In this document: one piece after another, positions 46,501 to 58,500 of the stretch | Numbering within the stretch: position 1 is the stretch's first letter | Layout: the number at the start of each line of letters is the position of its first letter | Assembly (NCBI GenBank): GCA_035048485.1 | Contig: CM068588.1 | Coordinates: 22,714,324-22,778,323 of the forward strand | DNA: 64,000 nucleotides | Reading direction: 5' to 3' | From: Pteria penguin | Taxonomy: Eukaryota; Mollusca; Bivalvia; Pterioida; Pteriidae | Notes under the pieces: model-generated | Seen by the model: the letters and a program-made list of their open reading frames with translations, nothing else | Database searches by the model: none | What the model was told of the DNA's origin: nothing | Translations under genes and position numbers: made by a program

Positions 46501-49500
46501 AGTATATGATATATATGTGTCTGACAAAAGTTAAAACTTTAAAAACTGTGGCAAAGTAATATCTTGTCTATTAACATAAAACATCATAGTTGGAGATAAA
46601 AAATTCATGTATTTATTGACTACCCAGTATGAGGTTTGGCAATTATTTTGAATAAAAGGGAAATCAAGCCCTTACCTTCCAGAAGTTTCCCATCATCTGT
46701 TTTACATATACAATTATTTGGCCCTGCTAAATCTAAAACTGTAACCTGTAAGGAGAATTCATGGAGATAAGCATTTATAGTTCGTAGAACATTCAATGTA
46801 ATCATTTTACAGACAAAGTTATGTTCTTAGAGTGGTATCCATCCTATCATTTACTCTATGAAAAATACAAAAAATCAAATATAAGATAAAACAACTTGTG
46901 TTTGTGAAACACTAATGCCCCCCCCATCAAAAAAGTCCAGAAAGTTATTTTTAGCATGAAAGTCAAAGTCAAAAGGTAATTGATCTTGATGTAATTTGAA
47001 AGGGCTTCATTAGTTGAGTATGCATGTGAAATATGAAGTCTCTTACCTTCACAGTTCAAAAGTTATGGCTAAGGTTAAGGTAGACAACAGACAAACAAAC
47101 AGGACAAACACAATATGCCCCTGATCTATCAATACGGGGGCATAAAAAGCTACTCTTCAGCAGATCTCCCCATTTGTGCAGGAAGTAGCCTACTGTGCTT
47201 TTGACTGTATCATTTCTTTATTATCGATGATGTTGATATTCTTAAAATTTATATATGTACCAGGTATACAGCATGTATCACACTATATGAAATCCTTAAA
47301 ATCATGTTACCTTTTCTTTATAATATCGTCCTTTCTTGTAATTTTTGTCGATAAGTCTCACTCTGATATGTGGTCTGATCCATGAAAAGTTTGTCTTGGA
47401 GGAACCATTAGAAATGTAACGGTCATTCCTATAATATTTACAAAATTCTAGACAAACATTTTAACATTTGACGGATTCATGTAGATTAAGTCATAATATT
47501 ATCCAGTAGTATTTTCAATATTTTCCAAGAAACCCTAGATAAGACAGGTGTCAAAACTTATTGAAAACCATTTTAAACCTCACAAACTAACCAACTTACC
47601 TATCTTCATACTTGCGTTTTCTGTTCTCACTGGACAAGCTTTTCTCATTTCCACTATTAAAACCAATTCTCTCTTGAAGCTGCTCTTCTCTGTCTTCTAT
47701 GGGAGACCTAGATCTGCTTCGTTTGTCCTTCTTTCTATCATGATTATCTCTTGATCTGCTTCTACGTTCTCTGGATCTACTTCTATGTCTTTTGGAATGT
47801 TTGTGGTGAGATTTTTCTGAATGTCTAGATTTTTTCTCTTCTCTCTCTTTATATTCATCTGCTTTCCCTTTATCTAAAAACAAATGAATAAGTAATATGT
47901 ACATAATTATTAGTTTGATATGTGAATGCCAAGCAAGGTGTTTAATTAAATGACAATAATCGGATAAATATGCATGAAGACAACATCATATAAATTATAT
48001 ATATTTACAAGCTTGATGATAAATGTTTCAAGAAACCTTACAACAATGGCTTGAAGTTGAGCACAATTGTTGTCAATGGTAGCAGATAAACATCCGCCAT
48101 GTGCAAAAATGTACATGAATCATAATTTCATGTGGAACCGTGTAAAATGAGTCATTGTCCATTGTTTACGATTTGTTTACAAAAAAAATGTCTGTAAAAA
48201 TCACAAGTGCTCAAAATCTGAAATGACACCTATAACAAACAATTTTCATAGATACAGTTGAATAGAAAGGGAGTAGAGGATGGGTAGGAGAGAGTTCTTT
48301 CAATAACCATTTCATAACTTTTTCGAATATTCCAATTCTATCACAAGACTTTAAAAAAGTACTTGAAAGTTAATCTTTTATTATGAATCAGGCATGGAAA
48401 TTTTATAAAATTTTCTTGAGTTTTATTAGCTGTACTTCTGAGAAATAAAATCATCATTTGAAAAAATTTCTGGCTTTCCAAAACTTTTTAAGTACTGCAC
48501 AAGCTGCCTTATGAATACAACTACAAGTTACTCTCTCGCTTCTTAAGCATATTGGCAGTTTGTATACACTGAGGAGAAGGAGATGACAGAAGAACTTACT
48601 AAGATATTTGGAGTATTTCTTGAATTCCTTTTCTGTTACAAGCTTGATACCATACTGGCTTTGTGATACTATTTTACCACTCAAGGTAAGCTTGATCATT
48701 ACACGACAATTGTCTTCGTCTAAACCTTCAATCTGTAAAAACATATAAAATAAACATGTTTACATTACATGCCACAAATCATTTTAAGAATCTGCTTTTC
48801 TGTTACAATTTATATGTACCAGATTTGAGAATTCACTAGTTATTTTTTACAATCACTGTACATACCACACCATATAAATCTTTGTTGCTGCCTTTCAGCA
48901 TAACACAGTAAGCTCCTCTTTTGAGAATAAGTTCTTCTTTTGAATCTTCTTTTGTACTGTTAGATGTGTGATTCAGCTGCTTGAGCTGTGACCTATCTGC
49001 ACCTAATCCCATACCTTTGGGACGTAATGTAGCTACAACAGGGGCAACAGCTCTGAAATGATCAAACAGAAGATTTCTTTATTGTTTGTGTTACATTATG
49101 CAACTAATACTTGACATATATAGTCATAGCAGGGACTAAAATGAACTGTTTTGACATGGTAGCCACCCAGGCCCCTAGATTTCAAAAATTAGGAGCCCGG
49201 AGTAGCCTTTAGTAGTCAGTAAATAATTGCAGACTTTCCTAACTTTTTCAAACTTTATTCAATTCCTCAGATATAAAGTTTGTGTACTTGTTTAAATTTA
49301 ACTTCAATTACATTAAACATTTTTTTTTCTATATCTCTTTCATTTGAAAAAAATATACTCAATCACATCACTTTCATCCTCTGACACCTATGAATCATTA
49401 TCCTCTTGGTCTTCTCCCAGTTTCTTCCTACATGTATTCTTGTCCCTATCTCTCTCTCTCTATTACTTTTTTCTGTATGCTCTTTTTCTATATCTTGCAC

Positions 49501-52500
49501 GCCATACTCATGTATCTCCTGGACATCTTCCCCTTCATTCTCTCTCTTACTACTGTCAAACAAGTCCGACCAACAAACCTTGATTTATCACTATTAAAGA
49601 TGTACTAAAGTAAATATTTTTAAATATTACCATAATAACGCTAGTATAAAGTTTCACAAAGAAATATTTCGAACTTTTAAAGAAATTAATAGTTTTGTTT
49701 TCCTGAGTCCGCATCGGTGTCTGTGTATTAGTATAAGTGGGGGTCCTCCGCGACTTCAAACATTCAACAGACAGAGATAATGTAAACACCCATAAAACAT
49801 TGATATCAACTAAAGAAGCGCTTAAAGGACTCAAAATATGATAGTACTATCAATGAAACGCCAATAAATGTTTACTAACGCTCATGATTTTAAGTCCCAC
49901 TCGGGCGACCAAATAGGATTTCAGGGGCCCAGAAGCAAAAGTGGTTGTCTCGGGCAACTGCTAATTTTAGTCCCTGCATAAGATCTGCAAAATGCACAGC
50001 AACAGATCCACCCGACACAGTGAGGGATCTTTTAAATGCAAACATCATCCATGGCATGGGACCTCAGTTTTAACTGTTACATCCAAAAGAAAGGACACTG
50101 AAAAGCCACCAATGTGATAGGACTCTGGGACTCTACACCAATAAGTCAACCACACTACAGACTGACCTTCCCTGGACCATAACCTAAAGAAGTATTACTC
50201 AAAAAATTCACTAAATTCATGAATAAATAACTAGAATTGTCCTTATGAGATAAATAACAGCAAAGACATACAACAACAATTTTGGTCATAGGTCAACAAT
50301 GACTATCTGTTTATCATGAAAATATGACCTTGGATCAGGGTCATGGCACACCCTTGTGGGTATAGTGTCTATGTAATTTGAATTTTATGCCTTATGCTTT
50401 TTGAACTTGGCCTTATGAACAACAACATCCTTTTAGGGTGCAAGATTTATATCTGACATAAAGTTTTGGCTCTATACCTCAGCTACTGGATTTATGGATT
50501 ATTAAGGACCTGAACCATGAATCAGATGAAGTCTGAACCATAGACCCTCATCCTTTCCTTCCTTACAATAGTACTAGTAATTTCCATTACATGTACATGT
50601 ACATGTATATAGTGGTGTAATACATGTACATGTATCTATGCATAGTTCAATCATCATATTTACTCATAGAAAAAATCAGGCATTGCAGCAAGGATTCTTT
50701 AATTGTTTAAATTTACCCTGACACAGATATCTGATTTATAATCTTCTACCTGAAAAATGAAAGCAGATTTTTAACTCAGTATCTGCTAATATGGAAGAGA
50801 GATCTTATGAACAGATTCGTCAAAATAAAACTGGTTCCACTTCCAAAGTGAAAGGGTATATGAAGTTTGATATGACTGATCTATAGATCTATATATAAAT
50901 TTGATACAAAAAACCCATTTTATGTTTAACATTCTGAAGTCCTCCTTTTGCATATATGTATGCAGAAAACATTGCTGGAGAGAAAGATATAATAAAGATG
51001 TTTCTATTACTTTTCGTGCTTTCCTATGCCTTGACCTTCTTTCCATCCCATGCCCTTCAACATTGCCAGTCCATACTGCTCGATGGGTACTACCTCATAA
51101 TCAGCTTCATCTGGCTGAAAGAAAACCCTCAGTGTTAGTAAATTTTGCTATGTATATAATATGTAGATAGAAATGGTCTTGTATTGAACCCTTATACAGC
51201 CTTATACAGAGTTTTTCTTGACTGAATATCAGGGCCATTGGGACTCCATGACGAGCCTTGTCTAAACCTTTTCAGAGGAAACATGGTCCCGAACCTCATC
51301 CTACAGATCAAGGGTCTGAGCTCACTTCCAGACCAGCAAAACAGAGTTACCTCATGTTGATGTTGCTCTATATATTTTTGATATCATAATCTTACTCTAC
51401 ATTATTATTAGTGTTTATATATTTTTATGACACCTCAACTTGAGATACCTGTTGATCCTTTTCCTCTATACGGAGGATTATTTGAAAATTTTTAAATGTG
51501 TGTCTTATGATTGTTTTGATTGTACTGCATTTCCAATGAGTGGGAAACTTAAGTGGGCCCGTAATCCACACCAATTGAGTATCATCTGTTACTCAATTCA
51601 CCGTCCTAAATCGGTATCAAATCTGTTGTACCATCAATATTTTTGTAATGTCATTGCACATATTTTATTACTTCTTACCAAGTTTCATTGTAAATCTCAT
51701 TGGCAACTTCTGCCCTACGGCTAAGACAGATGTCTTTCCCTTTGAAATGTATTTATGCACAGTATTAAATATGGACCTAATTGAAATTTCTATGTAGTGC
51801 ATGACACAAAGACTGAAACATAATATTAATGATCACGAATATCGATAAGTTGCACAATAATGAATATACTGTATAACTACAAAGTTCAAAGCTAGACATT
51901 CCATAATACTTTGTGTATTTTTAATTTTGAACTACAAAATTGATTTATTGGTGTTTCGCATTCTTGCATCTATTTTTGCAGTTATAATGATAGATGAGAA
52001 AAAGAGGTTATCAGTCTCATAAACATAGTGACTAATATTCTACTATATCCATGTTTTGATATGACTTGATTCAAAGTAGGTCAATACTTGTATACGGTTG
52101 GGTACTGTTAACAATACGATAGTATGATACCAAACAGGCATTTCTTAAACGATATATTTTTATCAATACTAAATAGAGGCAGCATGTTTTTTAAAATGTT
52201 GTGTAGTAAAAATATTGCAAAAAGATAAATATTGGACTCTACTGTCAAGTATGTTTTTATCTGATTCCTTTGTTTCACTTGGAACAATACTAAAATAGAT
52301 CTAGCTAATATTGGTATGTCAACCATTTCGTTAGCTACAAAAATTGCTCACTTTAAAATGTTAATATAAACATATTTTACCTTTAATGGCTTTCAAATAT
52401 GTAGATTTTATTTAAGGGTATCGGTATAAATTTCTAAAACGTGTAAACTTAATTATTTTAAGAATTAATTTTGTAAACAGTATTTGGTACAATATAAAGT

Positions 52501-55500
52501 CTGTGTAACAGAGTTCAACCCTTTTCTTGTACAAGTAATCTTGTACAGGTATCTCCATGATGCAATGGAAATCCAGCTTTTCCATATAATATCTATCGAC
52601 AGATTTTGGCAGTATAATGTATAGTTATATATAGGGGTGTGCGGTGCACCGAAATCTTCGGTGCACCGCGGTTCGGGGAACACTCGGTTCGATTCGATTC
52701 GGAAATTCCGGATTTCGGTTCGGTTTCCGTTCCCGTTTCCCGTATAGAATTTAGTGTTTTTACTTTCGTTTTAACAATGGCCGTGTCGATAGGAAAACGA
52801 TCTCAAGTCTGGGATCATTTCAAATTCTCGGTAAATGACGGAAAAGAAGATAAAAATTCAACTGTGTGCAAACATTGTGCATCTGCATTTTCTTATAAAA
52901 CTGGCTCAACAAGCTCTATGAGCGCTCATTTAAAGAGAAAGCATAACATTTCTATTTCGACGGCGCAGGTGATGTCATCTGACTGACCGGTAGCTGAAAC
53001 AGTTTTGTTCATCAATGATGAACAAAACTGTTTCAACTACCGGTCAGTTGCACATTGGAGAGCTATTTTCAAAGGCTTCGATGTTGTCTATGTCTTCCCC
53101 TAGACATATCAAGATTACAAGATCGATTAGTGTATTTTTGGCAAAAGACATGCGACCTTATAGTGTTGTTGAGAATGAGGGGTTTAAAGAACTTGAACCA
53201 CGTTACAATATCCCAAGTAGAAGGCATTTTGCAGAAAAACTATACAATTTTAACCTGTGACTCATTGTGATTCAAGCTCCATCCATTAACAATCTAGTCA
53301 TTTTTTGTTACATTTTATTGTTGATTTTTATTAGTTGTTGTTCACCTTAAGTAAAGTTTTAAATTAATCATTTTCTTGTTATTTCATAGTTTATTTTAAA
53401 CAAAATGAACCGAACCGAAAAAAATCGAATCGAGGATCTGTGAATCGAAACCGAACCGAATCGAAAAATCTTGAATCGTCCCAGCCCTAGTTATATAAAG
53501 GGGGAAAGTGCAAAAGACTAAAAACATTTTGTTTGAGGTCGATGAAATTAATACATGGGTCATATCTTATGCTGTCCCTCCAGCCTTCAGATAAGAATAT
53601 ATCAAAGGACTTAAGGTCCTTAAAATACTTCTACTTACATCTTGATGTGAGTAGAGATCTATATGTATCACACTAAGGACTCCTTCACCTCATTTTGTAT
53701 GAAATTGATTGAAATGATCTATGTTATTTCATATTAAAGAAAATAAGGCAGTGCACAGAGAAACTTGCTCACAACATTCTGCCATTATGTGATTCAATGG
53801 CAGTGGTGGATTTAGAGGGAGGGGGCTTTTTTGCGACATATTTACAAGAAAAAGCGAGACTTGACACTAAAAATGACCATGTAGTTTGGCTTATACATTT
53901 CGTAAACATGTGCCTCCCCCCTTTTATTCGGAAATCCTGGATCCACCACTGCATGGACTGTCAATTTTTTCTAGTGGAGAGTTTACAGTGTATTGCAATG
54001 AAAACTGTAAAAATAATCCCTAAACAACTCGATCTGATCGTAGTTTGGGTGAAAGAAATATCGAATAAAAAAGTCAGTTCATCAAAAAAACATCATTATA
54101 CATTTGAAGATCGAAATGTTTTATCTTTATTATTATATGAAATGCGCAAAAAACATTTCATTTTCAAAGTGTGAAAATGAAGAGAAGAGACGAGAAAATT
54201 GAAGATCACACGTATGAATGTTGGTCACCACGAGTGTTGATCGTGTGAATGGACTGATGAACATAAATTCATACACTGTCGTTTTCGTTTTGGTTGGCAA
54301 GAGCTGTTTTCTAAAAGAATTCACACGATTGTGGTCAAAATTTATCTTGAAGAAAGAATCTTACATTGAATCTATTAAATCTTCATAGCTGTCCTCACTG
54401 AAATAGACAAACATTGACACAGACTATTTCTCCAAAGGTTATAGTTGGGTGGATGTAAATCTGACCTTTGAACACGATCACAGCAAGATATTTCTTGATG
54501 AGGAGTATCTTAAAAAGGATGATAAACATGTAAACTGCACACTACTCTTATCCTATTTTGAAGCTATATTACATTTGCTATAAATGCATAAAACCCGGTC
54601 TCTGATATAAAAGTTTCTTAATTTCCTTAATCATCTACATCCACTCAGTGTATTTGAAAATTATACCGTAGTTCAATTAAACATCCATTATAATAATCAT
54701 AATACATTGACATGTCTTAAGATAAACAACTAACAACATCAGAATGAAATGTTTAACTCTTAATAGTCTTACTTCATTTGGTCGGAGTGAAACATCCAGT
54801 TTGTCATCTGTTTCATACCCTTCAGGCACTTTATTCTGCATTAATAAGGGAATAGATATGTTATGAGACACTGTCCCTCTGTCTTTCCATTCTTCATTCT
54901 GTTTTGCAATATCTACAGAAACAATACTGAATTAAATTAAATGATCTACAAACTGCATGTACATGTAGTACATCCTTTATACTGAATAAGGCAAAAAATA
55001 AAAATCTGTTGTTTCTGCTAACCCGATCTATCCAATTTCATTGAGTCATTATGGGAAAAAAACTGGGGTTCAGTCAGTGGTTTTATATGTTTTTGGTACA
55101 GATCGGTACCGGTACAACGTTTACTTGAATGAAGTATTACATTAAAGTGAGGGCCCATCAAACTTGATCAAAGCATGTAAAATACACAGATCTTTACAAA
55201 ACTTCATGTGTCAAATCTGAACACTATTGAAAATAAAATTTATAAAAAACATATCTTATTATACCTACCTAATTGTCGAGAAGGTAAATCTGGATACCAG
55301 GTAAATCCAGATGGTTCATTAAAATCATATTAAATGAGCAAATTCTAAATACCCATTGGCATACAGTTTCAAAAGTTGTTGTTCTCTCAAGTTGTGCAGT
55401 TAATATTACTTGAAATGGTCAATGAGTAACAAAAATAGCGATGGTCTGGATATACTGTGTGTCCAGATTTGCCTTCCTGACCAGTATAGACACAATTTTT

Positions 55501-58500
55501 TTGGCAATGCTCATAGAAACACAGCAAATCTTAATTTGCTTATCAATAAAACAAGCAATTCTAGTATTCCATGACATTTTAAGATATATACATGTACATG
55601 TATAGTATAAAATTTAACTGTGCCACAACAGTACAGTAAAGATATTTTGGAATTTTTTAAAACATCAAAGTGTTCCTAATCTAGCAGTAAATTAAGAAAT
55701 TATATAAAACATAGTGAATTTTAAAAAAGGTACGAATTAACCAGGTAAAATTTGCACATGAATTCCAATCATGTTTTGGGGTCATTTTTCCAAAGCCCTA
55801 ACACATTTCTAGGTCTGTTGAACATATATGTAATATGCAATGAAAACATAATGACAACAGAAGCTAAATACAGGTAAAGTGCCATGCAATGACTAAGATC
55901 AATTCTTTGGAAGAATTTCAGTGAGGAAGTAAATAAAATAAATAATGTTTTTCTAACCTTCTAGCAGCTCTTGTACAGCTTGCCCATCCTCACTGTTTGT
56001 ATCTTCACTTTGTTTCCATCTATTCTGCTTAATCAATGGAATTACATACTCCTTAGATTTAGCCTCAGGTTTAGACCTGGAAAAACAAAAATGAATGCAA
56101 ATCTATTTGAGTAGATAGACACAGTGCCATGTCCAGAAATAAGGTCATCAAGAAGATTGAGTCTATTGTTAATTTTGTGGTACTACTGATCTCCAGTTAC
56201 AAGAGCAGATCAATAGACAGGTTTATTTATCTGATTTCATATTTTTGTTAACAAAAGCAAGAGTTTTTACTCTGCAAATCTGCAAAGGTTTAAAATTGTT
56301 AGCCAATTAAACATTAAATTGATACTAGGTATCGGGTATTATTCAAGGCAATTGTATGTAAGCTTCATCAAATAAATTTCATTTGGAAAATTTGGTTTCA
56401 ACATAACCTACATGTAGTTAAACATATTTTTGTTATGTAAAATAAAATAATATTCCATTAATAATACTGTTAAATTAATTAAGAAAATAATTTTGTTATG
56501 TGCGTTTTCATACATCACAAATGTTACATTGGATGTGTATTGTGATCATAGTGTAATACTGTGTACCAGTAGGATACACACAAATGCTACATGTCTGTGC
56601 TGGTCATATTATTGTACATAGTTTTAAAAAACCTTATATCATACAATCCCTAAAAAGTTTCAAGGTCATGTTTGTATCATTTTACATGCCTATCTCATTC
56701 AAACTTCATCTATCATGCTCCTTAGTTTGATCGTGTTCGCAGTGGTAGATCTCAATACATTCTGTAGCAGTTTATCTCAGATCGACCTTTGACATTGACC
56801 AATCAGCATCCGCTGCGTGACGCTAGCCAGTCAATATGTGTAAACAAATATGGCTGTGTCCATACCAGTATCTCATGGCAGCATGCCTCAAAATATTTAT
56901 TCGTTTGGCAATTTGGGTATAACTTGTGGGTTCATATTTGGACAAATTATTACAAACAGTGAAGGAAAATAAAAAAAAAGATAAAGAAATTACCGATTGA
57001 AAACTTAACTAACTGAGGAGGAAAGTCAAAGCTCAAGCATGTACTTAGTGAAGTTATTGAAATTAATGACACAAATTCTGGGGTTTGTCAGAAATGTTTC
57101 AGAGCTTCAGAAAAGGTTAAAGTGATTAAAAAGGAGGAAGAAATGGAAACAAGGGTTACATGTAAAGGATTCTTTTGTCAAGGTAATGACAACGAACTTT
57201 TGACAAGGAATTCCTTTGGCTGGCCAGCTTCATGCAGTAGACGTTGATTGGTCAGTGTCTAAGGTTGATCTGAGATGAACTGCTACAGAGTGTATTGAGA
57301 TCTACCACTGCACACATGATAAAACTAAGGAGCATGATAGATTGAGTTTAATGAGATTGTTTACATGCTGGTCAGAACGATAAATCCGGCTGCATGGTAA
57401 TAATAACCTGTATCCTGACTATCGCTATGTTTCTTATTTATTGATCATTTCAAGTAATTTTAACTGCATAATTTGAAAGAAAAACATATTAAGTTTTAAA
57501 ACTGTATGCCAGTGGACATTTTAAAATTTGTTCCTTTCATATGATTTTGACAAACCATCCGAATTCCAGCCACTGGCGTCTTGGTAAAGTGTACATCACT
57601 TACATGTATGGAGGTTCGATATATATTTTGGAAAACTTCTTAAACATCCTTTGTATATTCTTTTTGGCAATATCCAGTTATTTGCATATATACAGTACAT
57701 AAATATGTATGTTGTAACGATATATATATATGTAAGCTGTATGCAGTAATTGATGTCTGTTTGACTAAAACAGCATGTTTGCAAGTTTTTAATTAATTCC
57801 ATTTGTTTTATTCATTATTATACTTAACCGCTTCATAAAACAAGACACTGTAAAACACTTTACTGGCACTGTACCAGTCGCCGGCTAAAATTTGTGGTTT
57901 TATTACCATTTCTCCAGTTTTTTCCACGAATTTCTGTGTGAAACCTACACCAAACATAGGTTAACTCTTTCTCCACCAGAATATCAAAATAAATTAAAAA
58001 TTAATAGCATAATAGCTGTTGTTTTGGATCCTTGAAGTATGGCAATGTAAGACTCTATTTTGTCATGTCAACTGTACCAGTCACCGGTTACATCATTTAT
58101 TGGTTAAGAGGTGACCCACAGGGAAAATGAGTGCACAGGTAAAAGTGTGTTGATAAGTTGAATTGCAGTTTTATTTATTACGTGATCGGCTTAACATAAC
58201 ATACATACAATATAGCAATGAAAAGGGTCACACTAAGTTTACCCTAAACCCTTTTAGAATAAACCAAACACTGCCAAGCATTCAGCATTCTTGAAGGTCC
58301 AAATGTGTATTTTTTTGTATTTCCTTCCACTTTGTCATATAGCGTTGATCTAGGGACATTTTATTCCCTAGATGCTTGGTGGTAATTCAGTGATTTACAA
58401 ATGTAACATCACTAATGACCCTGTCCATGGCCTCATCTGTATATATGTCCTTTTAGATATACATGTATCTATAAAATGATATGGACATTATCTTAATTAT

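Larger units (their letters stand above)
52624..53497 (+). mobile_element. hAT-type element with 8-bp target duplication
   Basis: 858-bp element at 52632-53489. Ends are TAGGGGTGTGCGG and CGTCCCAGCCCTA, with GGTTCGG/CCGAACCGAA repeats inside both ends, and it is flanked by a perfect GTTATATA duplication (52624-52631, 53490-53497). It carries a BED zinc finger and a short piece of the following hAT region, but not the catalytic core, so it is a deletion derivative. It is inserted in a GPKOW intron. Confidence 0.92.

Noticed and set aside
52639..52776. N-terminal extension of the BED-finger frame
   Set aside because: It translates the transposon's terminal repeats; the ATG at 52777 gives a sensible start just before the BED finger.
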